This document shows positions 31,233 to 40,214 of a DNA stretch of 64,000 nucleotides, in pieces. The notes beneath the pieces are model-generated. The model had not been told where the DNA came from and ran no database searches. It saw only the letters and a program-made list of their open reading frames with translations. A program made the translations under genes and the position numbers. Source of the DNA: CAYHXN01 sp964373675 (GTDB lineage: Bacteria > Patescibacteriota > Minisyncoccia > UBA6257 > WO2-44-18); contig CAYJVO010000002.1 in assembly GCA_964373675.1 (NCBI GenBank), positions 1-64,000 of the forward strand, written 5' to 3'. The stretch's first letter is position 1. Each line of letters starts with the position of its first letter.

Positions 31233-33509
31233 TCAATAATTGAGTGTGTTTAAAATTTCTACTAGCTTTGTCATACAATTTCCTATTGAAAATTGTTTGG
31301 CCTTTTCTTTGGCATTTCTTACTATCTTTTCTCTAAAATTCTTATCACTGCCAATTTTTCTAATAGCGGCCAGAATTTGTTCTTTGCGGTTGGGCTCAAC
31401 CAAAATCCCTTCTTTGCCGTCATCAATGATTTCGGCTAAATTGCCGATCTTGGTAGTTATAACCGGCAGGCCGGCATTCATTGCTTCCACCACCTGAAAT
31501 GAAAAACTCTCAAAAGAAGTATTTAAGACAAAAACCGTCACGCTATGCAATAATTCCAATAATTTTTCTCGTGGAACGGCATCCAAGAAATCAACTTTAT
31601 TTTTGACACCTGACACCTGACACTTGACACCGAGCGCTTCACGCTCTGGCCCGTCTCCCACAATCACCAATTTCCAGTCCGGCAAATCCCGCATTAAGTC
31701 AATCAAAACATCGAACCCCTTCCACGGCACCAGACGGCCAGCCGATAGAATGGTTTTGAGTTGATGAGTTGATGAGTTGATGAGTTTTTTGGATGGCGGA
31801 TTATCTAGCTGTATGCCGTTGTAGATGACTTTCACTTTTTCCGGATTTTTTATCCAGCCGCCGACTAGTTTTTGGAAGTACTGGCTGGGAGTGATAATTA
31901 TCTTGGCCTGATTGGCAACAAACTTTTGCACGCTGCGCAATAATTCTGTTCGCAATCCATATCTTTTTTGCTGAAACTCATCAATAGAATCTTTAACCCC
32001 AAAACGCTGGGCCGCCTGCTCCCAAGCATAATCGCCGGCAACTCTCATAATAAAGGGCTTTCTCAAAACCTTGGCTGCCAGCATTGCCGGCAATCCTACG
32101 CTGACTGGATCCTGCGAATAAACAATGTCATTCCTCCGCGCCCTTAACAGACATTTGAAAAAATAAATCAAATGGCGAATGCCAATCGGCCAGCGCCTGA
32201 CAACCCGAAAGGGCAGAACCGCGATGCTCATTCCGTGCTTCGGCAATTCTTTTTCCAAAAGAGCGGTGTAAGTTGCCGGACCGCCGATCTCCGGAGGATA
32301 AATTCCGGTAGCTACTAAAAGTCGTGTAATTGGTAATTTGTAATTGGTAATTAGAGCTTGGAAAATATTTTTAATTTTTGATGCAATTTTGTCCCAGGAA
32401 TAATTTTCTAAAACTAGCTTTCTTCCATTTTCAGCTATTTTGTTTCTTAGAATATCATTTTCCATCAAACCTTTTATCTTTCCAGCCACATCCTTAAAGT
32501 CATCAACTTGACAAAAAAGGCCCGTCTCGCCATCCTTTAAGAAATCAGAAATTCCCCCAACTGGAGTTCCGATAATTGGCAAGCCGGCCGCCATGGCTTC
32601 CAAAAAAGAATTGCCTAATCCTTCGGAACGAGATGGTCTTACAAAAATATCTGCCCCAGCCAAATAATTCGGTATCTTGTCCGGATCAACGTGGCCCAGA
32701 AACTCAATTTTGTCGGCTACTCCTAAATCCGAGGCTAGCTTTTTTAACTTTTCTTCATCTGGTCCAGAACCTAAAACCTGACACCTGATACTTGACACCT
32801 GATACTTCTTTAATTCTGCTACAGTTCGAATTAACGTATCAATGCCATTTTTATGAACTAACCGCGAAGTTGTTATAAGGGTATAGGGTTTAGCGTTTAG
32901 GGTTTTAGATTTTTCACTATACGCCATACGCTTAACGCTAAACGCTTCAACATTCACGCCATTCGGCACTACTTCAATCGGACACCTGGCTCCGTGCCGT
33001 CGCGCAAAATCCATCAGATAATTGCTGATTACTTGAATATAATCGGCCTTTTTGAATAAAAACCGCCACAAAGGATAAAAAATCCCCACCCGCCTCAAAA
33101 TATGCGATTCGCTATCCCCCTCCTGCAGCGTAAGAAGAAGCGGGATGGACGGATGCCGCAACTTGAAAAAAAGCGCGGCCATGCCGCCATAAGAAGCCAT
33201 TATTGCCCAAATTAACTTAAAGGACTTTTTTTTGTGTTCTTGCTCTGCCGTTCGCCAAGCGCGAAAAGCGTACAAAATTTTTTTAAAAAAGTGGCCGTAA
33301 TAATCGTGCTGGTTGAGGCCGCCGCTCCCGATCCTAATTACCTCAACATTGCTTATCTTTTCCCGCGAAAGCCAATGCCGGTCAAATTTGTAGGTAAAAC
33401 AAAAAAAATTATCATCCGGCAGCCGATCAGTAATTTCTTTAACTGCCACTTCCGCGCCTCCCACGAAAGGAAAATAAGCGGTGCTGAAAATAACGATTTT
33501 AGGACTCAT
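31233..33509 (-). CDS. Fusion of two GT4 glycosyltransferases
   Basis: The 758-residue protein holds two complete GT-B units. Unit 1 (about residues 1-385) starts IVIFSTAYFPFVGGAEVAV and has RSEGLGNSFLEAMAAGLPII. Unit 2 (about 390-758) starts LLVATGIYPPEIGGPATYT and has SFESFSFQVVEAMNAGLPVI. Each has its own donor site, so it can add two sugars in turn. Inserts from micro-repeats (SVKRMAYSEKSKTLNAKPY, KKYQVSSIRCQVLGS, KCQVSGVKNK, LINSSTHQLK) lie at domain edges. The link between units (LITNYKLPITRL) is also repeat-derived, so the fusion point itself may be such an insertion. I choose the ATG at 33509, which overlaps the gene upstream by eleven bases. Confidence 0.88.
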   Translation of the reverse strand: MSPKIVIFSTAYFPFVGGAEVAVKEITDRLPDDNFFCFTYKFDRHWLSREKISNVEVIRIGSGGLNQHDYYGHFFKKILYAFRAWRTAEQEHKKKSFKLIWAIMASYGGMAALFFKLRHPSIPLLLTLQEGDSESHILRRVGIFYPLWRFLFKKADYIQVISNYLMDFARRHGARCPIEVVPNGVNVEAFSVKRMAYSEKSKTLNAKPYTLITTSRLVHKNGIDTLIRTVAELKKYQVSSIRCQVLGSGPDEEKLKKLASDLGVADKIEFLGHVDPDKIPNYLAGADIFVRPSRSEGLGNSFLEAMAAGLPIIGTPVGGISDFLKDGETGLFCQVDDFKDVAGKIKGLMENDILRNKIAENGRKLVLENYSWDKIASKIKNIFQALITNYKLPITRLLVATGIYPPEIGGPATYTALLEKELPKHGMSIAVLPFRVVRRWPIGIRHLIYFFKCLLRARRNDIVYSQDPVSVGLPAMLAAKVLRKPFIMRVAGDYAWEQAAQRFGVKDSIDEFQQKRYGLRTELLRSVQKFVANQAKIIITPSQYFQKLVGGWIKNPEKVKVIYNGIQLDNPPSKKLINSSTHQLKTILSAGRLVPWKGFDVLIDLMRDLPDWKLVIVGDGPEREALGVKCQVSGVKNKVDFLDAVPREKLLELLHSVTVFVLNTSFESFSFQVVEAMNAGLPVITTKIGNLAEIIDDGKEGILVEPNRKEQILAAIRKIGSDKNFREKIVRNAKEKAKQFSIGNCMTKLVEILNTLNY

Positions 33510-34590
33510 AAATCTTTTCTGTTTCTTCAACCATGTTATCCAAATTCAGTTTCGTTTTTCTAAAATTACTTGCTTCCAGCGAAAATTTTTGAGCTTCTTT
33601 TGGATTGTCTAAAAGAAATTTAATCGCCCTCGCCAGTTCCGCCGGTTCTCTCGGCGGCATCACCAAACCGCGTCCGCTTATAATTTCCGTCATGCCGCCG
33701 ATTCTGGTAACAACTATCGGCAGCTGAGCCGCCATTGCTTCAATCATTGTATAAGGCAGACCTTCCTTTATTGAAGAAAGCACAAAAACATCAAAAGCTT
33801 TTAAATAGTGTGCGGCCGGAGCAATGTCTTGAATAATAAAGACCCGATTGTCCAATCCTAACTTTTTGATTTTTGATTCCAGATTTTTTCTTTGATACCC
33901 AGAACCCAAAATAATAAAATGCGTCTCGGGTACCAAGGCGGCCGTCTCAACTAGAGTGCGGTAATCCTTTTCCGCAACCAAACGGCCAATTGACCCTATC
34001 CAGACTGCTTCGGCGTCTAGTAATTTGCCGCTAATGGTTTTAATTGCTTTGCGGGCATCTTTTTTGCTCAAAAAAGAAAGTTCGGAAATCCCATTATGAA
34101 TGGTCGTTAGCTTTTCCGGCGGAGCGATACGGCATTTCATTGCCAACTGACGGTCATATTCGGAAACATTAATGATTTTGTCCTGAAATAGAGCGGCTAA
34201 TTTGTGAAGTAAAATATAAAACCGGCGGCGCCAAAAGCTAAAATCGTTATCAGGATTAAACACCCAGCCGTGAGCGGTAAAAATTACTCTTGGCACCCCA
34301 GCTAATTTGGCGGCGATTGCTCCGATAACTCCGGCTTTGGAACTGTTTAAATGAATGATTTCCGGTTTTTCCTTACGAAGTTTAAAGATAAGTTCCAACA
34401 AAGCCGCAATGTCATTAACAAAAAGCAAATGCGGCCAAAAAACGTTGGACAAGAATCGGACTCCGCCTTTTCCACCGGTAAGAATCTTAATTTCAAACTT
34501 TTTCGGATCCAAGCTCTCAACAAGATCCTTTACATACTTTTGAGCTCCGCCAACATCGTCTTTGGTAATGACGAATAATATTTTAGTCAT
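33499..34590 (-). CDS. GT4-family glycosyltransferase
   Basis: The 363-residue protein begins LFVITKDDVGGAQKYVKDLV, has GSIGRLVAEKDYRTLVE, and the donor site SSIKEGLPYTMIEAMAAQLP. It is a standard GT4 enzyme and, unlike its neighbours, carries no obvious repeat insert. It starts eight bases before the end of the TPR gene upstream and overlaps the fusion gene downstream, so it belongs to the same transcript. It should transfer a sugar to a lipid-linked acceptor. Confidence 0.9.
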   Translation of the reverse strand: MTKILFVITKDDVGGAQKYVKDLVESLDPKKFEIKILTGGKGGVRFLSNVFWPHLLFVNDIAALLELIFKLRKEKPEIIHLNSSKAGVIGAIAAKLAGVPRVIFTAHGWVFNPDNDFSFWRRRFYILLHKLAALFQDKIINVSEYDRQLAMKCRIAPPEKLTTIHNGISELSFLSKKDARKAIKTISGKLLDAEAVWIGSIGRLVAEKDYRTLVETAALVPETHFIILGSGYQRKNLESKIKKLGLDNRVFIIQDIAPAAHYLKAFDVFVLSSIKEGLPYTMIEAMAAQLPIVVTRIGGMTEIISGRGLVMPPREPAELARAIKFLLDNPKEAQKFSLEASNFRKTKLNLDNMVEETEKIYES

Positions 34591-35236
34591 TAAGTCGCGG
34601 GATTTCTGTTTTCACAGCTGTATCATTCGGATTAAATTCCAATACTTTTTTATAATACTCAATCGCCTTTTCTTTGAATCCAAAATCGCGATAAAAATTG
34701 GCCAGCGTATAATAGGAACCGTAGATATTATTAAAGTCTCGCTGAACAGCGGCCAAATAATTAGCTTCCGCTTTTTTAAAATCGTTCAAATAATAGCCGT
34801 ATAAATTAGCTAAGTTTAAATAAGGCAAAACCGGCTCCGGAGAAAGCAATTTCGCGTATTCCCAGGCATCGCGAGCGCCTTGGTAATTATTAAAAAACTT
34901 TTTGTGGATACCTACTGCCATCCAGCTTTCAAAATCTCCCGGTTTATTTTTTAAAATTTCGGCTAAATCGGCTAAATACTGTTTTTGTTTTTTCAGAGCC
35001 GACTGCGGCAGTTGAGAAATGATCGGATCGCTGCCAATAAAATTAATTGGTTCTCCGGCATAAACCGGCAATTTACTTGCCGGATTCTCTTGCGCAACTT
35101 TTTTTTCTTCTGCCGTCTCTAAATTTTGAGCTACCGGCGTAAACTCTGTATCTTTTCCTTTTATTAAAAGGTGGCTTGCGGCTACTATTGATAAAGCCAA
35201 AAGAGGAATTCCAACAAAGAAAATCAGCTTTCTCAT
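34583..35236 (-). CDS. Membrane-anchored TPR protein
   Basis: The 217-residue protein has one N-terminal membrane segment (KLIFFVGIPLLALSIVAASH) and, after a linker, three to four TPR-like helical repeats (PYLNLANLYGYYLNDFKKAE, YGSYYTLANFYRDFGFKEKA). TPR repeats bind other proteins, so this is likely a scaffold at the membrane, outside facing. I start at the ATG at 35236 just before the membrane segment; the frame extends twelve codons further without support. It heads the operon of glycosyltransferases, which suggests a role in glycan assembly or attachment. Confidence 0.82.
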   Translation of the reverse strand: MRKLIFFVGIPLLALSIVAASHLLIKGKDTEFTPVAQNLETAEEKKVAQENPASKLPVYAGEPINFIGSDPIISQLPQSALKKQKQYLADLAEILKNKPGDFESWMAVGIHKKFFNNYQGARDAWEYAKLLSPEPVLPYLNLANLYGYYLNDFKKAEANYLAAVQRDFNNIYGSYYTLANFYRDFGFKEKAIEYYKKVLEFNPNDTAVKTEIPRLND

Positions 35237-35261
35237 ATCAGCTAACTTATCAAATTTAACT

Positions 35262-35299
35262 GATAAAAACAATCCCGCCCTCGCTGGTGCGAGGGCGGG
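35262..35299 (-). terminator. Terminator of the large surface-protein gene
   Basis: A CCCGCCCTCGC/GCGAGGGCGGG stem (11 bp) with a four-base loop at 35274-35299, followed on the minus strand by ATTGTTTTTAT. A separate TCCGCC/GGCGGA hairpin lies at about 35328-35343. Confidence 0.85.
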
Positions 35300-35353
35300 A
35301 CGCTAACTAATTAAGATCTCAAGCTCGTCCGCCTTTGGCGGAGATTACCCTAA

Positions 35354-38300
35354 TTAGAAGCTAAGCACTTCGGATGACATAGATACGGTTGGCAAGCCAG
35401 ACAACAGGAATCCGGTGAACCAATCATCAGAAGCAATGGATTGCGTGGTGTTGGTAGCGTTATCTGACCAGATGAAGTCTTCATCAGCTTCAACCAAGGC
35501 GTCAATCAATGAAGCCGTAGCAGCAAATCTGCCAGCCGCGCTTGAAGCAGCAGCAGTTTGCGAGTAATCGCAAGCGCTGACAACGTTTTCAGTCGCCGCC
35601 GCATCGCACTGTACTGCGTTCCAAGCCGCATCACCCAATAGTTTAGTTGTAATCGTTGGCGTGCTGGAAGCGCCAGTCACGTCAGCTTTCAACTCAAACC
35701 ATCGAGTTTCGCCAGCCGGAATTCTGATTGCCGCAGCAGTTGCGCCGCTGGTATCAGTCGGGTTAAAGAGCACTGGCACATCAACATCTGAATCAGCATC
35801 GGTTACTGTGCCGTCGCCGCCGCTAGCGTCAAAATCTCTGTTAGCTTCATTGCCATCAGCAATTGCCAAACCAAATTGGTTCAACAATCCGCTGGAGCTG
35901 CCGCAAGAACCCAAGCTAAATCCAGAATCGGAGTAGCAAAAAGCTCTGAGGTTAGTTACAGCGAATACCGCAGTGTCAGAAGGCTGAGTTACTGACGTAG
36001 TATTCGTTGAAAGATTAAAGGTGAACTTGTACAAGCTAACACCATTAGTGCCAGCCGGCGCTTCAACCTTGAAGCGGTACAAGATCTGATCAGAGGTATT
36101 GCTGAACTTACCGGAAGTAGCCAGTTTGGTAAGCGTTGGAATCGCTTTCACGATTCTTCCGCCACTAGAGTTGGTGTCAGCATCAACGGCATCATCATCA
36201 GCGCCGTTGTAGATCGTGCTGCCAGAAGAGATACCAGTGGCTTTAAGGCCTTGTTCGCCTTCAGCCGCGTCATCATCTGGAGCATCGCCCCAACCGCCAT
36301 CCCAGTTAATTGTTAGCAAATGACCGGGAACGGCTTGGGAAAGATTAACGCCAATCGGAGCGATATCGGCTTTAACCGTCAAGAGCTTCTGAGTATCCTT
36401 CGGAACCGTAAAGCCAGTCAAAGTGGCGGTGGCATAATCGCTGGAAAAGATTGCTTCACCAACTTTGGTTGCGCCATCCCACAAGGTCACTTTGGTTAGA
36501 TCAGAAGGAGAATTGGAAGCGTTAGCTTGACCGTTATCAGACGAGGAGCTTGCGATTTGAAGACCTATCTGATCCAAACGAATATCCTCATAAATCGCAT
36601 CAAGTCTGAAGACTGCTAAGGTTTGATCAACCGTGCCTGCCTGTACGAGTTTCAGACCCGGACTAGCTGAATCAAGAGAAAGCGTTAAGGTTCCGGAAGT
36701 TTGCGGTATAATCGTTCGGCCGTTATCCGCGGTAATGGTCTCTGAAAGAGAAGTACCGGAAGTAACGCCGGTAGAAACTATCGTACTAGCTGCATTAATC
36801 AGACCCCAACCGACAAACTCGCTAGTGCCGCCGGCAGTCAAGTTACACTTAAGAGTTAAAATCTTAGAGGTGCCTTTCGGAATCACTAAGCCAGTATCAA
36901 GAGTGAAGGTCTTGTCTGCGCCAGCTGCGTCGTCATTGGTCGGATTAACGGTATTTGATCCGCTAGTAATTACAGTAGCGCCATCAAACAGCTGACAATT
37001 AGATAATTCATCAGCCGTGTTGGCCGGATATGATGTCGTCAAATCCAGCACCATTTGCGTTACCTTGACATCCTCTCCGGATTCGGTGGCGTCTAACACA
37101 TATTTAGCAAACGAATAAGCGTTAGTGCCCCGAACCACATTTTGGTCAGGAGATGTCGTAGCCGTGTCCGTTGAAATGGTAACCCTCAAATCAGCGGTCT
37201 TCATTGTCATTGCGCTCATCGTTACCGTGCCGCCGCCTGGAGTAATGGTCTGGGCCGTGCTTAGACCCCGAACCGTTGTCCAGTCGCCATTCGCTGTGGT
37301 AGAAGCCTGGATCTGATCGTTCTGGCTGAAGTCAGTGCCAAGTTTACCAACAAGTTTGTAAACATGGCGGCCGACTTTCAGAGTAACAGTGTCAGTAAAG
37401 CGGATGGCATTATTGTAGCCAGCCTGGCCGTCAACTGGACCAGCAATGACATTACCGTTTTCATCAAGCAGTTTGATGTTAGTAATATCGTTGGTATCAA
37501 TGGAACCGCCGGTGCCGGCCGCTTCAGTCAAAGCAACATCAAAGTTCATGGCCGCAGTCGTAATATCTTCGCCCTTAACATCAGCCAAGAAGCCGCCTAA
37601 CGGCTGGTCTCCTAGGTTTTCTGCAATATTTTGAGAGACAACTGCGGTGGCTTTTTCCACTGTCAGAGTGCCAGCGCCGATAGTAGCCTGCGAAGCATCG
37701 TATCGTGGATTATTGGTCTGGAAATCGTTATCATCGTCAGTGCTATCAGCAGCTGCCTCGCCGCTGCCGATTGGCAAAATGTCATAGCCGTAAGTCAAAC
37801 CAGTAACTTTAACGTCTGCGAGACGATAAAGATCAAAGTCAATGGTTCGGTTAGAACCGCTGAGAATATCTCCTTTGATATAGACCTCCTTGTTAAGACC
37901 TTTTTCAATCTTAACGCCGCTGCCGAATTTAGCGGTGTAATACTTACCGTCAGAGCTGATCTCAACATCGTAGGCAACGCCGTCAAGATAAATCTTTGTA
38001 TTACCCAAATCGGAGGTTGCCGCCGAACCGGATTGGTTTAATCTAACAGACTTAACCAAAACGTCTTCATTAGAACCGGCAGTCATTTTCAAGGCCGTAA
38101 AGATATAACCTTTTGTGCCGATTTCTTTGGTAACGTTGTTGCGCGGATCCAATGGACCGACATCCAATGTTACGCTGCCGATTGTCAGAGTGCTGTTAAC
38201 GGTCATTACGTTTCCCGTCAACGGAAAAGTGGCATTCACAGCCGCTCCATTAGTCTCTACTCCAACCAAGGTCAAAGTAATTAATTGGCCGTTATAGTCG

Positions 38301-39136
38301 TTCTGGTCGCTATCAGAATCACCGGCTAAGGTAATCGTCCGAGTCTGACCAGCTTTAACTACAAAAGAATCGGTGAGTTTTAGACGGTGGTCGGATCCAA
38401 AGGTTTTGGCATCGCCAATGCGAACGCCGTCTTCATCCAAATGAACTACTCCGCTAAAAGCGGCATCATTACCCTGACCAGTCCTCTCAACTGTCAAAGA
38501 CTTAACGGTAACATCGCCATCAGCCGATGCAGTTAATAATAATTTAGTAAATGGTCGGCTGGCGAATGATTCGCCGAATAGTCCTGAAACTGGTTGATCA
38601 GGAGCCAAAGTAACAGTCAAACCAGTACCCGTACCCGGCGTTGGAGCCGGAGCTGGGGCTGGAGCCGGAGCTGGGGCTGGAGCCGCTGCCAGCGAAGCAT
38701 ACTTAGCCCGAGATTTAGAACCAAAGTATCCTGCCGCTGGAGAAACGGCGCTAGCCGCCTGCCACTTGGCAACAGCAGATTGAGACAACGAACCAAAATA
38801 GGTCGTCTCATTGCCGGACGAACCAGAGCCGCTTGACGCTACCGGATATCCGGATGCGTTAAGATATTGCTGCAAGCATTTCACGTCATCCCCTCTTACA
38901 CCCACGGTGAGGTCGCGAGTGAAATTGCAAGAAACAGAAACGCCTGCGCCGGCCTGAGCCGTGGCTAATTTTGCCTGCAATTGCTGAATCTGAGCTAACA
39001 AGGCATTAATTTGAACTTGCAGCTCAGACACGCTCTGCGCGTGAGCTATTGGAATCAGCATCGCTGATCCAGATAGCCAAATCGCCGTTGTCGCTGAAAG
39101 GACAACAGACGAAATTTTCTTAGTTAAATTACTCAT
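35354..39136 (-). CDS. Large secreted cell-surface (S-layer-like) protein with peptidoglycan-binding domain
   Basis: The 1260-residue protein has a signal peptide ending at AHA (about residue 33), a coiled coil (LQVQINALLAQIQQLQAKL, about 38-57), a PG_binding_1-type domain (about 70-150: GVRGDDVKCLQQYLNASGYP, TYFGSLSQSAVAKWQ), a run of six or seven Pro-Ala pairs, then about 1090 residues of Asp/Thr/Gly-rich beta sequence. Only two to four cysteine pairs are present. This order (coiled coil, PG-binding, PA linker, long beta region) is common in surface proteins of Parcubacteria. It would sit on the cell wall and may be the S-layer subunit. The beta region shows internal similarity such as repeated VRLDQIG/VRLNQSG segments. 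Its own promoter and terminator suit high expression. Confidence 0.85.
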   Translation of the reverse strand: MSNLTKKISSVVLSATTAIWLSGSAMLIPIAHAQSVSELQVQINALLAQIQQLQAKLATAQAGAGVSVSCNFTRDLTVGVRGDDVKCLQQYLNASGYPVASSGSGSSGNETTYFGSLSQSAVAKWQAASAVSPAAGYFGSKSRAKYASLAAAPAPAPAPAPAPAPTPGTGTGLTVTLAPDQPVSGLFGESFASRPFTKLLLTASADGDVTVKSLTVERTGQGNDAAFSGVVHLDEDGVRIGDAKTFGSDHRLKLTDSFVVKAGQTRTITLAGDSDSDQNDYNGQLITLTLVGVETNGAAVNATFPLTGNVMTVNSTLTIGSVTLDVGPLDPRNNVTKEIGTKGYIFTALKMTAGSNEDVLVKSVRLNQSGSAATSDLGNTKIYLDGVAYDVEISSDGKYYTAKFGSGVKIEKGLNKEVYIKGDILSGSNRTIDFDLYRLADVKVTGLTYGYDILPIGSGEAAADSTDDDNDFQTNNPRYDASQATIGAGTLTVEKATAVVSQNIAENLGDQPLGGFLADVKGEDITTAAMNFDVALTEAAGTGGSIDTNDITNIKLLDENGNVIAGPVDGQAGYNNAIRFTDTVTLKVGRHVYKLVGKLGTDFSQNDQIQASTTANGDWTTVRGLSTAQTITPGGGTVTMSAMTMKTADLRVTISTDTATTSPDQNVVRGTNAYSFAKYVLDATESGEDVKVTQMVLDLTTSYPANTADELSNCQLFDGATVITSGSNTVNPTNDDAAGADKTFTLDTGLVIPKGTSKILTLKCNLTAGGTSEFVGWGLINAASTIVSTGVTSGTSLSETITADNGRTIIPQTSGTLTLSLDSASPGLKLVQAGTVDQTLAVFRLDAIYEDIRLDQIGLQIASSSSDNGQANASNSPSDLTKVTLWDGATKVGEAIFSSDYATATLTGFTVPKDTQKLLTVKADIAPIGVNLSQAVPGHLLTINWDGGWGDAPDDDAAEGEQGLKATGISSGSTIYNGADDDAVDADTNSSGGRIVKAIPTLTKLATSGKFSNTSDQILYRFKVEAPAGTNGVSLYKFTFNLSTNTTSVTQPSDTAVFAVTNLRAFCYSDSGFSLGSCGSSSGLLNQFGLAIADGNEANRDFDASGGDGTVTDADSDVDVPVLFNPTDTSGATAAAIRIPAGETRWFELKADVTGASSTPTITTKLLGDAAWNAVQCDAAATENVVSACDYSQTAAASSAAGRFAATASLIDALVEADEDFIWSDNATNTTQSIASDDWFTGFLLSGLPTVSMSSEVLSF

Positions 39137-39287
39137 TTTTGTTTAATTAATTTTTCGACTTTATGTTTATTTAATTTTTATGCTATCGACCAGTATATTT
39201 TTAATTTAATTTAGGATTACCTCCCCTTGTCGTCGACCTTGCCGCTAATCATTCAGTGAGGATGATGACTTTAAGCGGAAGCACAAG
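39137..39287 (-). other. 5' leader of the surface-protein gene
   Basis: About 150 non-coding bases between the promoter and ATG. It contains a CCGCTT/AGCGG stem and an internal AAGGGGAGG far from the start, then an AT-rich tract up to the ATG without a ribosome site. A second TATACT lies at 39193-39198. The long leader may stabilise the message; that is inference. Confidence 0.45.
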
Positions 39288-39315
39288 AGTATAATCTTTC
39301 TGGTTGCCTGTTAAA
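39288..39315 (-). promoter_or_regulatory. Candidate promoter of the surface-protein gene
   Basis: On the minus strand TTTAAC (39310-39315), a 16-base spacer and TATACT (39288-39293), placed directly after the terminator of the gene upstream. Confidence 0.5.
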
Positions 39316-39344
39316 GTAAAAAATTCAGCCGTAATGAGGCTGAA
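39316..39344 (-). terminator. Terminator upstream of the surface-protein promoter
   Basis: TTCAGCC/GGCTGAA with a seven-base loop at 39324-39344, followed on the minus strand by TTTTTTAC. It would end a transcript coming from the regulator gene. Confidence 0.8.
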
Positions 39345-39520
39345 AATAATGCACATCGATATCTCAAAAATATCGATCATATCATGCGGTTCAGCCTCAC
39401 ACTGAACCTCCCTGCCATCAGCAGAGAAACTTATTCAGTTTTCTGTAAAATATAACGAATATCTCGGCTTTTCATTACGGCAATTTTAATTGCCGAATTA
39501 GTGAGGAAATCCGGCAAAAA
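39345..39520 (-). ncRNA. Structured non-coding stretch, possible 3' UTR or small RNA
   Basis: Three further hairpins are visible: CGGCAATT/AATTGCCG near 39480-39497, GGTTCAG/CTGAACC at about 39388-39410, and ATCGATAT/ATATCGAT at about 39356-39378. With the terminator at 39324 they form a row of four stems downstream of the regulator gene. No family is recognised. Confidence 0.3.
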
Positions 39521-40123
39521 TCATAAGTTCGCCTTTGCCGTATAATAAGTAGCTGGTCCGCCATTACCAATTCGCTCAGCTAATCCCTGATTGCATAGTT
39601 TTTGAAGGTCATATCTTATGGTTCTCTCACTTACCTCTGGAAATTCGGCAATAATGTCTTTTAAAGCAATTTTGCCTGATTGCCGAATCTTTTCAATAAT
39701 GGCACTTTGCCGAATTGCCATATTAATTGCCGAATTGCCGTTTCCATTGCCGTTGCCATTATTACTATCAATTTGGTTATCCTGACTTTTTATTACTTCA
39801 GGAACTTTAGAAAACTCGTTTTCTAAATTCGGTGATTGCTCTAATCCGGTAACTTGCCTGATTGCCGAATCTAAGATCCCTAATTGATGAATAATAATAG
39901 TTGCATTTGCCGGATCAATCTCATAAATATTCTTGGCAAGCTCTACCACTCCAGTTAATACTGCGATGAATCCTGCCGCTTGTTCATATTGACGGCTAAG
40001 CACTTCTTCTAAAAGCTGAAAAGATAATTTCTCCAATCGGTTCTTTAATTCCGGCCGGCGGACGTAGGCCGCAATTTTGACAATCGCCGAACTAATTTCT
40101 TTTACTTTCTGATTTACAAACAT
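39521..40123 (-). CDS. DeoR-type winged-helix transcriptional regulator
   Basis: The 200-residue protein has an N-terminal helical domain (residues 1-95) and a C-terminal winged helix of the DeoR type: SGKIALKDIIAEFPEVSERT followed by IRYDLQKLCNQGLAERIG. The helix order matches the DeoR N-terminal DNA-binding domain, but here it sits at the C-terminus. A linker rich in Asn-Gly (NGNGNGNGNS) comes from a GCCGTTGCCATT-type micro-repeat. No sugar-binding domain is present, so the signal is unknown. It lies upstream of, and in the same direction as, the surface-protein gene, which it may control. Confidence 0.82.
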   Translation of the reverse strand: MFVNQKVKEISSAIVKIAAYVRRPELKNRLEKLSFQLLEEVLSRQYEQAAGFIAVLTGVVELAKNIYEIDPANATIIIHQLGILDSAIRQVTGLEQSPNLENEFSKVPEVIKSQDNQIDSNNGNGNGNGNSAINMAIRQSAIIEKIRQSGKIALKDIIAEFPEVSERTIRYDLQKLCNQGLAERIGNGGPATYYTAKANL

Positions 40124-40140
40124 TAGTAATAAGTTTATCC

Positions 40141-40214
40141 GTATCAGGTATCAAGTGTCAAGAATTGAAATTTGCTAATGTTATAAAAAAATGTAAACCT
40201 GATACTTGAAACAT
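40141..40214. repeat. Inverted TGACACCTGATAC-family repeats before galU
   Basis: A TATCAGGTATCAAGTGTCAAG block on the left and CCTGATACTTGAAACATG on the right are inverted with respect to each other around about 33 AT-rich bases. The right copy runs into the galU start codon. Confidence 0.7.

Noticed and set aside
38594..38700. Tandem GGAGCCGGAGCTGGGGCT-like units, CRISPR-like at first sight
   Set aside because: They encode the Pro-Ala linker of the surface protein in frame and have no spacers.
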